Shown piece after piece: positions 14,999 through 24,321 of a DNA stretch of 55,294 nucleotides (the stretch's first letter is position 1; each line of letters starts with the position of its first letter). The position numbers were made by a program, and so were the translations under genes. The DNA comes from Candidatus Contendibacter sp. (GTDB lineage Bacteria; Pseudomonadota; Gammaproteobacteria; Competibacterales; Competibacteraceae): contig JARSSP010000064.1 of NCBI GenBank assembly GCA_029624675.1, forward strand, positions 1-55,294, in the 5' to 3' direction. A model generated the notes under the pieces. It was not told the origin of the DNA and did not search any database. It saw only the letters and a program-made list of their open reading frames with translations.

Positions 14999-17900
14999 CT
15001 AAGGCGACCGCCGCTCTAGATCCAAGGCGTCTTGCGCTTGTTGGTAACGGATTTCCAACTCCCGCAGTAACTCGGCGCTATCCACCCACTGTCGTTCCCG
15101 TCCCTCTTGCTCCAATTTCTTGCACACAGCCGCCAATTGGATCGCACCGAGATTGGCGCTGCTCGATTTCAGACTATGCGCGGCCTGCCGCAGCGCCTCG
15201 CTATCCTCGACAGCGACCGCCTCCCGCATCTTTTGGAGCAGCTTCGGCGCGCTTTCCAGGTACAGGCCGATGATCTTGCTCAACAGATCGGGGGCGCCGG
15301 GTCGCTGCAAGGTGCGGATCTGATCGAGGGCGGACCGCGCCAGCGGGAGTGGAGTCGGATCGGGCGCGGTGGGAAAGGCCGGTTCCGCCGGAGCGACGAT
15401 CTCGGCGCTTGTCGGCGGCGGGGAAATCGGGGGCGACAGCACCGCGGGCGTGGGAACGGTGCTTTCGCCAACGGGCAGCCAGCGCCCCAGCACGGCGATC
15501 AACTGTTCCTGCTCGAACGGCTTGCTCAGGTAATCGTCCATGCCCGCCGCCAGGCAGGCTTCCCGAAAACCCTTAACCACGTTGGCGGTGAGAGCAACGA
15601 TGGGCAGACGTGGTCGGCCCTCGGCCTGCTCCCAATGACGGATGGCGGTGGTGGCGGCAAAGCCGTCCAATATCGGCATCTGGCAATCCATCAGGATCAG
15701 GTCGTATCGAGTTCGGGTCACGGCTTCGACCGCCGCCTGGCCGTTGGCCGCCACCTCGGCCTGACAGCCCAGCGTTTCCAGCATGGCTAGCACCATTTCC
15801 TGATTCACTGGGTTGTCCTCGGCGATCAGGACCCGACCGGCGAACCGGGACGAACGAACCGGGGATAACGCGGGGCGTTGGCTAACCGATTCGATTGCTC
15901 GACCCAGCAACCGGCACAGGGTGTCGTATAGTTCGGCCTGACGCACCGGCTTGTGCAGCAGGGCCTGCATCCCGGCCCGCGCCGCCTGCTCGGCCAAAGT
16001 CTCGCCGCCGTTGGAAGAGAGCAGCGCCAGCCTGAGCTGGGTCAGCGCGGGGTCGGCGCGGATTTGGCGCGCCAGCTCGAGGCCGTCCATCTCAGGCATC
16101 CGCATATCCACGAGCGCCAGGTCGTAAGGTTGGCCCGCCTGGGCGGCGTCCCGCAGCCGGGCCAACGCCTGGGGACCGGTTTCCGCCTCGTCGTTCGCCA
16201 GACCCCAAACCATCAACTGCCGTCGCAGGATTTCGCGATTGGTGGCGTTGTCGTCCACGAGCAGCACCCGCAGCCCCCACCAGTCGGCCCACGCCGCCCA
16301 GAATGGCCGCGCGCTTCCCATGCGCTGGGACAGCGGAAGGGTAAACCAAAACCGGGAACCCGCCCCCAGCGCACTGTCCACGCCGATGTCCCCGCCCATC
16401 AACCGCACCAGTCGCCGGGTGATGGTCAGCCCCAGTCCGGTGCCGCCGTAGTGGCGGGTCGTGGAACCGTCCGCTTGGGTGAAGGAATCGAAAATCCGGG
16501 CTTGCGCCTCCAGGGAAATCCCAATGCCGGTGTCCTGAATTTCGAAGCGCAGTCGCGGCGTCGCCGCGCCCTGATTCAGGACGCGCAACCGAACGACCAC
16601 TTCGCCCCGCTCGGTAAACTTGATGGCGTTACCCACCAGGTTCGTCAGGACTTGCCGCAGCCGCACTGGGTCGCTTTGCACCGAGGCGGGCAGATTCAGC
16701 GGCAGATCGCTGATCAAGTCCAGTCCCTTCTCATGCGCCCGCTTGGCCAGTAGCAGCATCGTGTCCTCCACCAGTTCCCGCAGATCGAACGGCGCGATAT
16801 CCAGCTCCAGCTTCCCCGCTTCGATCTTGGAAAAGTCCAGGATGTCGTTGATGATCGCCAGCAGGGCGCGACCCGAACCCAGGATCATGTCGGCGAAGCG
16901 CCGTTGCTGGTCGTTCAGCGGAGTGCCCAGCAGCAACTCGGCCATGCCCAGCACGCCGTTCATGGGCGTGCGAATTTCGTGGCTCATCGCGGCCAGAAAT
17001 TCCGACTTGGCCCGGCTGGCCGCCTCGGCGGCGTCCTTGGCCTGTTGCAACGCTTCCTCCGCCCGCTTGCGGGCGGTGATGTCCTGCCCGACGCCGGCGA
17101 ATTCGATGATTCGATGCTGTTCGTCGAAGATCGCCCGGTCGGTCCAGTGTTGCCAGCGGATCTCGCCATCCGGCAGGATGACCCGGTGCTCGATCGTGGC
17201 TGTGGGATTTTGCTGACTCAAGGCGGCGATGTGCGCCTCCGCTCCCTGTCGATCTTCTTCCGGAATCAACGGTATGAAGCTGTGGCCGAGCAACTCCTCG
17301 CGCCGCTTGCCGAAATAGCGGCAGTAGGCTTCGTTGACGAATGTGATCACGCCATTTGGGGCATAGCGGCAGATCAGTTCGGTTTGATCCTCGACGATGG
17401 CACGGTAACGGGCCTCGCTCTCCAGCAGGGCGGCGGTTTGCGCCGCCACTTGGCGCTCGCGCTCTTGCAGGCGGGCGGCCATGTCGTCGAAAGCCACCGC
17501 GACCGCGCCGATTTCATTGCGCGGCTCCAGGCCGATGCGATAGTCCAAATCCCCCTGCCCGATGTGTTGGACACCTGCCTGCAAGCGTTGCATGGGCCGC
17601 AACAACTGGCGCGATAGCAAGGCGGAAACCATTTGGCAAAGCAGCAGACCGATGACCGGCGATCCACCGAGCAACACCCACCAAGCAATTCGACTAGTGG
17701 CGTGAACCTCGGCCTGGGGCACTTCCGCGACCGCCACCCACGAGGTTCCCGGTACCGGCGCCGTGGCGCCCACCACCGACCGACCTTGCAAATCCTCGTA
17801 ATCCCCAACCCAGGTTGCCTGGGCGGCGCGCGCCAGGGCGAGCAACTTGGAGCGACTGTCCAACTGAGTGTTGGCCAAGACGACCGCGGGATTGGAGTGG

Positions 17901-18532
17901 GCGATGATGCGGCCGTCCTGATCGACCAGATAGGAAAGACCGGATTCGCCGAAACGGAGGGCGGCCACCACTTCCTGCAAAATCCGCATCCGCAGACGAG
18001 CGGCGATGACTCCACCTTGCTGGGCCGGTATGGCCAGGATCAGGTAGGCTTGATCCCCAGCGGACAGTTGTACGTCACCGACGTAGTTTTGGCCCTGCCG
18101 GGCTTGTATGAACCAACGCGATTGTGGAATGGTGAACAGATTGGCCAGCACCGCGCCGTCCTTGGGCACATGAGCCAGAACTTGACCGGTGGCATTCAGA
18201 TACACGACTTCCAGGAAGGCGGGATTGCGCCGCAGCAATTCCTCCAGCTCGGTCGAGTGTTCCTTGGCCAACTCGTCGCGACCGAACAGATCCAGCAACA
18301 GCAGCATTTCCTGTTCCCGCGTCAGGAAAGCCCCGACGGTCGCGGCGGCCCGCCGCGCCGCCTCCTGCTGGCGGCCTTGCCAGCCCATCAACTCGGTGTG
18401 AGTGACCAGGTACGCGATCCCCAACATGCTCGCCAACAGCACGATGAACAGCGCGGTTCCAAACACCGTCAATAGTTGTTGCCGCAGGTTGCCCCACGGT
18501 CGCGCCGAGGCTCGGCCCTGTTTCACGGTCAC
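14999..18532 (-). CDS. Hybrid sensor histidine kinase (dCache–HAMP–PAS–HisKA–HATPase–REC–REC–HPt)
   Basis: 1177 aa. TM1 (about 21–45), a large periplasmic Cache-like sensor (about 46–280), TM2 (about 283–305), HAMP (about 310–365), PAS (about 375–490), HisKA with SHEIRTPMNG (His near 517), HATPase boxes NLVGNAIKF, DTGIGI and GGTGLGL. Then come two receivers (VDMRMPEMDG, Asp about 807; MDCQMPILDG, Asp about 947) and a C-terminal HPt (AAHSLKSSSANLGA, His about 1119). This is a complete phosphorelay resembling BarA/ArcB-type kinases. The PotD-like lipoprotein gene ends 9 bp upstream, so the two form an operon and the lipoprotein is a likely co-sensor. The REC-GGDEF-EAL gene downstream is the probable output. 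Confidence 0.95.
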   Translation of the reverse strand: MTVKQGRASARPWGNLRQQLLTVFGTALFIVLLASMLGIAYLVTHTELMGWQGRQQEAARRAAATVGAFLTREQEMLLLLDLFGRDELAKEHSTELEELLRRNPAFLEVVYLNATGQVLAHVPKDGAVLANLFTIPQSRWFIQARQGQNYVGDVQLSAGDQAYLILAIPAQQGGVIAARLRMRILQEVVAALRFGESGLSYLVDQDGRIIAHSNPAVVLANTQLDSRSKLLALARAAQATWVGDYEDLQGRSVVGATAPVPGTSWVAVAEVPQAEVHATSRIAWWVLLGGSPVIGLLLCQMVSALLSRQLLRPMQRLQAGVQHIGQGDLDYRIGLEPRNEIGAVAVAFDDMAARLQERERQVAAQTAALLESEARYRAIVEDQTELICRYAPNGVITFVNEAYCRYFGKRREELLGHSFIPLIPEEDRQGAEAHIAALSQQNPTATIEHRVILPDGEIRWQHWTDRAIFDEQHRIIEFAGVGQDITARKRAEEALQQAKDAAEAASRAKSEFLAAMSHEIRTPMNGVLGMAELLLGTPLNDQQRRFADMILGSGRALLAIINDILDFSKIEAGKLELDIAPFDLRELVEDTMLLLAKRAHEKGLDLISDLPLNLPASVQSDPVRLRQVLTNLVGNAIKFTERGEVVVRLRVLNQGAATPRLRFEIQDTGIGISLEAQARIFDSFTQADGSTTRHYGGTGLGLTITRRLVRLMGGDIGVDSALGAGSRFWFTLPLSQRMGSARPFWAAWADWWGLRVLLVDDNATNREILRRQLMVWGLANDEAETGPQALARLRDAAQAGQPYDLALVDMRMPEMDGLELARQIRADPALTQLRLALLSSNGGETLAEQAARAGMQALLHKPVRQAELYDTLCRLLGRAIESVSQRPALSPVRSSRFAGRVLIAEDNPVNQEMVLAMLETLGCQAEVAANGQAAVEAVTRTRYDLILMDCQMPILDGFAATTAIRHWEQAEGRPRLPIVALTANVVKGFREACLAAGMDDYLSKPFEQEQLIAVLGRWLPVGESTVPTPAVLSPPISPPPTSAEIVAPAEPAFPTAPDPTPLPLARSALDQIRTLQRPGAPDLLSKIIGLYLESAPKLLQKMREAVAVEDSEALRQAAHSLKSSSANLGAIQLAAVCKKLEQEGRERQWVDSAELLRELEIRYQQAQDALDLERRSP

Positions 18533-18541
18533 GGTTACTTT

Positions 18542-19630
18542 CTATTTGTCGTCCGCGAGAAAGCGCGCCCAGAGATCGGCGTAGCGTTTTTCCCCTTCCG
18601 GGCTCAGCGGCAGGATGACATGGCCCTTTTGCAAATCCTGGTTGGGCGGATAAATCGCCGGATCGTTGCGGATTTCCGTTTTGATGAAGGCAAGCGCCGC
18701 CTCGTTGGCGGAAGCATATTTTTTTTCGCTGGCCTGTTGAGCGGCGATTTCTGGGCGCAACATGAAATTGATGAAGGCTTGGGCGGTTTCCTTGCGCGGG
18801 CTGTTAGCGGCGATGACAAGGCTATCCCCCCACAGCGGAGTTCCCTCGCGAGGCAAGACATAGGCGACCTTGGGGTTGGCTTCGTGGGCCAATTGAAAAT
18901 CCTCGGCGTAGCCATGCAGGATCGCGATCTCACCGTTCAACAGCTTGGGTACTGCTTCATTGGCTTCGATGTCCACCATCGTAACGGACGGTTTCAATGC
19001 CAGCAGGCGTTGTAGCGCCGCCTCAAGTTCCCGCGGATGTTCGGAGTCAAATGCATGCCCCAGGGACAACAGCGTCATACCGATGATTTCGCGGGGCTGG
19101 GCTCGCAAGCCGATCCTGCCAGCGTATTGCGAGTCCCATAAATCGGCCCAACGGCTGGGCGCGGGGTCGATCAGATCCGTACGCACCAAGAAACCGGTAG
19201 TGCCGTAGTCGATCGGTACCGAGTGCCTGTTCCCCGGATCGAACGCCAGGTCGCGAAAATTGGCCGAGACATTCTTGAAATTGGGTACTTTGGCAAAATC
19301 GATCTTCGCCAGCAAGCCGTCCTTGACAAGTGGCTGGATAAGCTGATTTTCAAGCAAGGCCACGTCATAGGACCTACCCGCCCGGATCTTGTCGATGGAC
19401 TCCTCCGGGGATTGGTAAGGTTGATAATCGATCCGAACGCCGAACTCCTTGGCGAATGCGTCCAGCACAGATGGGGACATGTCTTCGGCAAAACCATAGA
19501 ACACCAGTGCCTTAGCCAGCGGCGGAGCGGGGGATGGCGGTGGGCTGTAATCGCAGGCGGCCAGAAAGCTCGCCAGCATCAGGCCACGGAGCACCGCTTG
19601 GCAAATCCGGAAGGTGGTCGTTGATGGCAT
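18542..19630 (-). CDS. PotD/PotF-like periplasmic binding lipoprotein
   Basis: 362 aa. It starts MPSTTTFRICQAVLRGLMLA and has the lipobox FLAAC (Cys 26), so it is a lipid-anchored periplasmic protein. The body has the polyamine-binding protein pattern: VFYGFAEDMSPSVLDAFAKEFG, YDVALLENQLI, VPIDYGTTGFLVRTDLI, WADLWDSQYAGRIGL, and WGDSLVIAANSPRKETAQAFINF. No ABC permease or ATPase genes are nearby; instead the hybrid kinase starts 9 bp downstream. By analogy with NspS, the PotD homologue that signals through MbaA in Vibrio cholerae, it probably senses rather than transports. The ATG at 19628–19630 gives a proper signal peptide; a longer frame does not. Confidence 0.88.
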   Translation of the reverse strand: MPSTTTFRICQAVLRGLMLASFLAACDYSPPPSPAPPLAKALVFYGFAEDMSPSVLDAFAKEFGVRIDYQPYQSPEESIDKIRAGRSYDVALLENQLIQPLVKDGLLAKIDFAKVPNFKNVSANFRDLAFDPGNRHSVPIDYGTTGFLVRTDLIDPAPSRWADLWDSQYAGRIGLRAQPREIIGMTLLSLGHAFDSEHPRELEAALQRLLALKPSVTMVDIEANEAVPKLLNGEIAILHGYAEDFQLAHEANPKVAYVLPREGTPLWGDSLVIAANSPRKETAQAFINFMLRPEIAAQQASEKKYASANEAALAFIKTEIRNDPAIYPPNQDLQKGHVILPLSPEGEKRYADLWARFLADDK

Positions 19631-19891
19631 GATCGTTTGCTGGAAGTCGTCGACACGAACCACGATTGGCGTTGGCGCGCGAACGCTGGCCGTTGAGCCG
19701 GGCGGCGCGTGGAAGCGAGGTTTACGCCAGTGGCGGGAAGGAGGACACCGGCGCAATCGCTATCGACCATCCGCTGTCATGCGTCTTCCGACATTGGACC
19801 CGCGGTCCACAAGGGCGCGTTTCAGCGAATCCCGCTCGCGGGTTGCCATCCACCCCATCCCACATAATGATTAGTTGATGTCACATTATGA

Positions 19892-20659
19892 TCAGCGAGC
19901 ACCCTTGAACAAGGTGTGGGTCATCATGGCGGCTATGGCAATCATGCCAAAGCCGAACACCCAGAGAGCATCGATCGGTGAGCCAGTTGCGTATTGCTTG
20001 GTAAAGACCAGATAGGTGTAGGTCTGATTGGCTATGAAATACAGCACGAGCCCCGCCAGCACGTACCACCACGCTTTCCCCACCACGCCGCCATACAGGG
20101 CGGATGCGACCTGCATGGTTATCGCGAGCAAGATCGGGTCAAAAAAGATGTAGCAAATCGAAACCAGAGGTAGAACTATTCCTTCCCCAAGGACACCATT
20201 CCAATTCGCCATCACCGAGATGACCATGGCTCCGGCAAACAGAAGAACGGACACCAGTTTCCCCCACAATGGAGCCGAAACTCCCAGAGCGTTTTTCATC
20301 AGAAGCAGAGCGATAACAACCAGGGGAACCAGGGAAAGATATCCAATGTCCGAATAATAGGGATAAGGCGTTTCTGCTCCATCGTTCAGCAGCGGATAAG
20401 AACTGAACAAGGCGGCGCCGATTCCCCAGGCCAACATGCCGCTGCCAAGAAATCCCCATACCTTGCGCATGGGGCTACCTCCTGGAAAGTCAGCCATGGT
20501 CCGATAGCACAATACAGCGCTCAGGACCGAAGAAAGCATCTGCATGATGTTTGAGTAGTACAATCGGAACGCGGCATCCACATCCAAGGCGGCAAACAAC
20601 AAAATGAGCGAACCCAATGCAAACCAAGTTGCCACCACGATCAAAGAAATCGGGCTCAT
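19892..20659 (-). CDS. Seven-TM membrane protein of unknown function
   Basis: 255 aa with about seven hydrophobic segments (about 5–25, 35–52, 70–90, 105–122, 132–152, 160–185, 195–215, 225–248), ending in a short cytosolic tail MTHTLFKGAR. It has no attached enzymatic domain. It resembles in size and topology the 7-TM sensory modules often fused to GGDEF or kinase domains, but I recognise no specific family. It lies between the two signalling clusters with the PATAN-like gene 61 bp upstream on the same strand, so the two may be co-transcribed. GC content is lower than that of the neighbours. Confidence 0.7.
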   Translation of the reverse strand: MSPISLIVVATWFALGSLILLFAALDVDAAFRLYYSNIMQMLSSVLSAVLCYRTMADFPGGSPMRKVWGFLGSGMLAWGIGAALFSSYPLLNDGAETPYPYYSDIGYLSLVPLVVIALLLMKNALGVSAPLWGKLVSVLLFAGAMVISVMANWNGVLGEGIVLPLVSICYIFFDPILLAITMQVASALYGGVVGKAWWYVLAGLVLYFIANQTYTYLVFTKQYATGSPIDALWVFGFGMIAIAAMMTHTLFKGAR

Positions 20660-20720
20660 TTTCTATCTCCTTGCATTTTGAAGTTTTTAAAATTAGATGG
20701 GAGGGGATGAGCGCCGTTGT

Positions 20721-21371
20721 TCAGATTATTTTCTTATAAAGCGGTTCAAACATTTTTTCCACCTGATCCTTGCTCAGCATAAGCATGGCCTTCGTCTTGC
20801 ATTGGTTCAAAAATTCATTCGGGCTTTGATGGGGCGAATGGGATTTGGCTATCTTTTCAATTTCGCTGATTATTCCTGGCCCGTAAATTTTCCTGAGCAA
20901 TTCTTCCACTTCTTTTTGGAGTTGATATCGAAGCCCTTGCCGAATTAGTTCATGCTGGAAATCATTATTTTCAATAACGTTACCGGAGAGCAATCTTTCC
21001 AGATCGATCAACACATCGGCGATGGAAGGGGTATTGGGTTCCTTCGCGTTGCCGCTCACATCCGAGCGTGGCATGAAAATAACTTCTTCGACTACCAGGG
21101 ATAGAAATTTTTCAAGAGCAGCCGCGCCGGTTTTCTGGGAGTAGTTGACGCTCAAGATATCTCCAGCGTGAACTTCGATTGTCCCAGAACGCTTGGCGCC
21201 ATTTTCTCTGGCGTAAATATAAACCCGACCTGTTTTCTTATCGGTATTTACCGACAAAAGAGTACGGTGAAGATTTTTCAAAGACACGGTGTTGATCCTC
21301 TCTCTAGCTCTTTGACCGCTCTTGTAAGGCAAGCCCAGGAACCCGGCTTCCACCGGGAATGGGTTTGTCAT
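20721..21371 (-). CDS. PATAN/DUF4388-like protein, 216 aa
   Basis: The N-terminal ~110 residues (LLSVNTDKKTGRVYIYAREN … GTIEVHAGDILSVNYSQKTG … ALEKFLSLVVEEVIFMP) follow the beta-rich pattern of DUF4388/PATAN domains, which are protein-interaction modules in signalling. The C-terminal ~100 residues are helical and charged (LQKEVEELLRKIYGPGIISE … KDQVEKMFEPLYKKII). The assignment is by pattern only. The gene is AT-rich compared with its neighbours. It may form an operon with the 7-TM gene downstream. Confidence 0.6.
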   Translation of the reverse strand: MTNPFPVEAGFLGLPYKSGQRARERINTVSLKNLHRTLLSVNTDKKTGRVYIYARENGAKRSGTIEVHAGDILSVNYSQKTGAAALEKFLSLVVEEVIFMPRSDVSGNAKEPNTPSIADVLIDLERLLSGNVIENNDFQHELIRQGLRYQLQKEVEELLRKIYGPGIISEIEKIAKSHSPHQSPNEFLNQCKTKAMLMLSKDQVEKMFEPLYKKII

Positions 21372-21548
21372 AAAATATACATTCGTTACTTTTTGAGGAC
21401 AATTCCCAGACTTGGCCCACGATCCAATTTATATAGGATATAAATAGCTAAAATGTAATTTTTTGTAAATTAATGCTAATGCAGTGGATGAAGGTTCAAC
21501 GCGCGACTGCGGAATCTTGGGAGCGTCGCATCGGCAAGAGTTGAGGGA

Positions 21549-21640
21549 TTGCCTAAAAAGCCCTGATACACCCGCCCGCGGGGGAGGGGCGAGTGCCTCT
21601 TTTCAATGGATTAGCTCACGAAAGGCTGTAAAAAACGCCT
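21549..21640. repeat. Dispersed intergenic repeat, copy 2
   Basis: Blocks TTGCCTAAAAAG, CGCCCGCGGGGGAGGGGCGAG, TTTTCAATGGATTAGCT and GGCTGTAAAAAACGCCT match the copy at 8091–8188 in order and spacing. It lies immediately after the hybrid kinase stop codon (21656). No gene is visible in 21372–21655. Confidence 0.7.
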
Positions 21641-21655
21641 TTGATCCCGGGCGCG

Positions 21656-23887
21656 CTAGTGAAGTCCATCGTTGAGCCGCTGCCGAATCCAATGCGCCAA
21701 TTGCTTTTTGGAATACGGTTTGGCCAACACCGGGGCGGACGGCGGAGCGTCGGTGGATACGACGCGCGTCTGCTCGTGGCGGCCGGTCGTCAACAGGCAC
21801 TTGACGGTCGGGCGATGGGTGGCAAGCCAGTTCGCCAATTCGTAGCCGTTCAAATCGCCTGGCATGACGATATCGCTGAAGGCCATTTGAATGTCGGGTT
21901 CGGTTTCCAGAATCGCGATGGCTTCCTGAACGTCGGCCGCTTCCAGCACCGAATAGCCGAGATCGCGCAGGTGACGACAGGCCAACCGCCGCACGCGGGC
22001 TTCATCCTCCACCACCAGGATCGTCTCGGCGCCCTCCGCCGGGGCGAGCGAGTATGGCGATGGCGACAAGAGGGACGATGGCGCTTCCCGCACGGTCCGT
22101 GCGCTGGCCGGTTCCAGGGCAGGCAGGAACAGGCGCACGGTGGTTCCCTGGTTCGGTTGGCTCTCGATGGCGATTCCGCCCTGGGATTGGGTGACGAACC
22201 CGTATACGGTGGACAGGCCCAGACCGGTGCCCCTGCCGAAGGGCTTGGTAGTGAAGAAGGGTTCGCAGGCCCGCGCCAATGTGTCGGCGTCCATGCCGAT
22301 GCCTGAATCCGTCACTGTCACCACCACGTACCGGCCCGGAACCAGATGAGTGGCTGGCGCCACCGCTTCGCTGCGGATATCGAGGGTAGTGGTGTGGACA
22401 TCAAGAATTCCTCCCTCGGCCATGGCGTCCTGTGCGTTGAGCATCAGGTTTAGAAGCGCCGCCTGCAATTGCCCAGGATCGGTCATGACATCGGGGAGCG
22501 TCGGGTCGATCTCCACCCGCAGGCGGATGGGCGGTTCCAGCACCCGCTCCAACAACCGTTGGAGACTCTGAACGACTCGGTTTACTCGGGTGCGCTGTAG
22601 CTGCAAGGGTTGCTGGCGGGAAAACGCCAGTAGACCGTTCGTCAATTCGGCGCCTTGTCGCGCCGCCGACAAGGCATCCTCGATCAGCAAGGCCCAATCC
22701 GAATCGGACCAATCGTCGTTTTGCTCCCGAAGGATTTCGAGATTCCCCTTGATCACGGTCAACAGATTATTGAAATCGTGGGCGATTCCTCCGGTAAGTC
22801 GCCCAATCGCCTCCAGTTTGCGCGCCTGCGCCAATTGCGTTTCCTGATCGCGTCGGGTTTGCATCTCCCGCTCCAACAGCGTCTTGGTGGCTGATAATGC
22901 GTTTTCGGCTTCCTTGCGTTCGGTGATATCGCGGACGATCGCGATGATTTGGGCGCCCTTCTGAAAGGGCACTATGCGCGCCTCAAAGTGTCTTTTTCCC
23001 AGAGGCACGGTCAGGGAGTACTCGATGCACTCCAGCAAGCCGGTGCTGAGGGCCCGTTCGATGGCCTTCCGAAATCCGGCGGCCAAATCCGGCGGCAAGA
23101 TCTGATCGACGTGCTTGCCCAAGAATTCCTCTGGTGGGACATAGAGATGCGAACAGTTTCCAGCCATGTAATCCAGGAAGGCGCCGTCGCGGTCAAGACG
23201 GAAATAGAGATCCGGCAGCACCTGGAAGACGGCGGCCAATTCGGCCATTGCTCGCCGCTGACCTTCCTCGGCCTTCTTGCGCTCGGTGATGTCCCTCCCC
23301 ACGCCGACGATGGCGACAACCTGGCCCCGCTTATCCAGCACTGCGGTGTCAACCCACCCGAACCAGCGCCAACCCACCGCGGTCAGGGCGCGTTGCTCGT
23401 GATAATCCCGATAGGGTGGCCGGAACAGAGCCTCCATGGCCTGGGCCGTCGATGCCCGGTCCTCTTCGTGCACCAGGGGCATGAAAGTCTGGCCCAGCAA
23501 CTCCGCCTCGGTTTTGCCAAAGGTTTGGCAGTAAGAGGGGCTGACGAACAGGAAACGGTTTTCAGGATCGACCTTGACGACCAGGTCGGTCTGATGGTCG
23601 ATCAAAAGACGGTATTTTTCCTCGCTCGCCCGCAACGCCGCCTCGACCCGCTGGTGCACGGCGTGGAGCATCCTAGCGATTAGGAATCCCAGCAATAACG
23701 CCAGAGTCAGGGCCGCGCCGTGCAGCACGGCGATCCAGGTTGCATCGGCGCGAGTTTGTTCCATGCAAAAATATTCGGTCAAGCCGACGATTCCGAGGAC
23801 GAGCAGCAGGAGAGACGTCATCAGGATGGCGCGCGGGGGAACGCCGCCGGACGACGGTGACTGGGACCGGAATTTTTGGCCTAGCAT
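21656..23887 (-). CDS. Hybrid sensor histidine kinase (2TM–PAS–PAS–HisKA–HATPase–REC)
   Basis: 743 aa. Two N-terminal membrane helices (about 21–40 and 52–74) with almost no periplasmic loop, PAS-PAC (about 88–210), a second PAS-PAC (about 215–330), HisKA with GGIAHDFNNLL (His near 366), HATPase with NLMLNAQDAM, DSGIGM and GTGLGLS, and a C-terminal REC (Asp near 670 in FSDIVMPGDLNGYE). The H-box type (AHDFNNLL) is that of HPK4-like kinases, and the attached REC may act as a phosphate sink. AGGAGAGG precedes the ATG. The OmpR-type regulator is transcribed divergently and is the obvious candidate partner. Confidence 0.93.
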   Translation of the reverse strand: MLGQKFRSQSPSSGGVPPRAILMTSLLLLVLGIVGLTEYFCMEQTRADATWIAVLHGAALTLALLLGFLIARMLHAVHQRVEAALRASEEKYRLLIDHQTDLVVKVDPENRFLFVSPSYCQTFGKTEAELLGQTFMPLVHEEDRASTAQAMEALFRPPYRDYHEQRALTAVGWRWFGWVDTAVLDKRGQVVAIVGVGRDITERKKAEEGQRRAMAELAAVFQVLPDLYFRLDRDGAFLDYMAGNCSHLYVPPEEFLGKHVDQILPPDLAAGFRKAIERALSTGLLECIEYSLTVPLGKRHFEARIVPFQKGAQIIAIVRDITERKEAENALSATKTLLEREMQTRRDQETQLAQARKLEAIGRLTGGIAHDFNNLLTVIKGNLEILREQNDDWSDSDWALLIEDALSAARQGAELTNGLLAFSRQQPLQLQRTRVNRVVQSLQRLLERVLEPPIRLRVEIDPTLPDVMTDPGQLQAALLNLMLNAQDAMAEGGILDVHTTTLDIRSEAVAPATHLVPGRYVVVTVTDSGIGMDADTLARACEPFFTTKPFGRGTGLGLSTVYGFVTQSQGGIAIESQPNQGTTVRLFLPALEPASARTVREAPSSLLSPSPYSLAPAEGAETILVVEDEARVRRLACRHLRDLGYSVLEAADVQEAIAILETEPDIQMAFSDIVMPGDLNGYELANWLATHRPTVKCLLTTGRHEQTRVVSTDAPPSAPVLAKPYSKKQLAHWIRQRLNDGLH

Positions 23888-24321
23888 CGATTCCTCTCCT
23901 GGCTGGCCTCATAAGTCACCCGTGGTTTCCGCGCCGGTCTCGGCAAGGCCGATGGCCGATGCGCGATGTCGCTTGAATCCCCTGGCATTTTACGGATACC
24001 TAATGGTCGGTCTTCTTAGGAAAAACCCGATTTTTCCGGATTGAAGTCGGGTGTTTCCGCCCCTGAAAATCAGGGTTTTCCCGATACCCGCGTTCGATTC
24101 GGTCGCATAGGCTATCCACTGTCCCAGTTCCATCGCAATTTAGATTAAGGCCACCATGGATTTTGTCGCGACCCGGACCATACCGGTAATATCTGGGTAA
24201 TTAATATTTAAAGTCAATTAGTTAAGAAGCCATGCCGAACAACCTGGCCCACGCCGCGAACCATCGCCATCACCAGGAAATTTGCGGAAAGGCGATTTGC
24301 GCTATGAATCGAGAAGGGAGC
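23888..24321. promoter_or_regulatory. Divergent intergenic region with an 18-bp inverted repeat
   Basis: The gap between the hybrid kinase (–) and the response regulator (+). GGAAAAACCCGATTTTTCC at 24019–24037 and GAAAATCAGGGTTTTCCC at 24065–24082 are inverted copies with about two differences, separated by 27 bp. An AT-rich stretch at 24190–24225 (GGTAATTAATATTTAAAG) could carry the regulator's promoter. The repeat could be an operator for the OmpR-type protein or a cruciform; this is inference. Confidence 0.45.
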
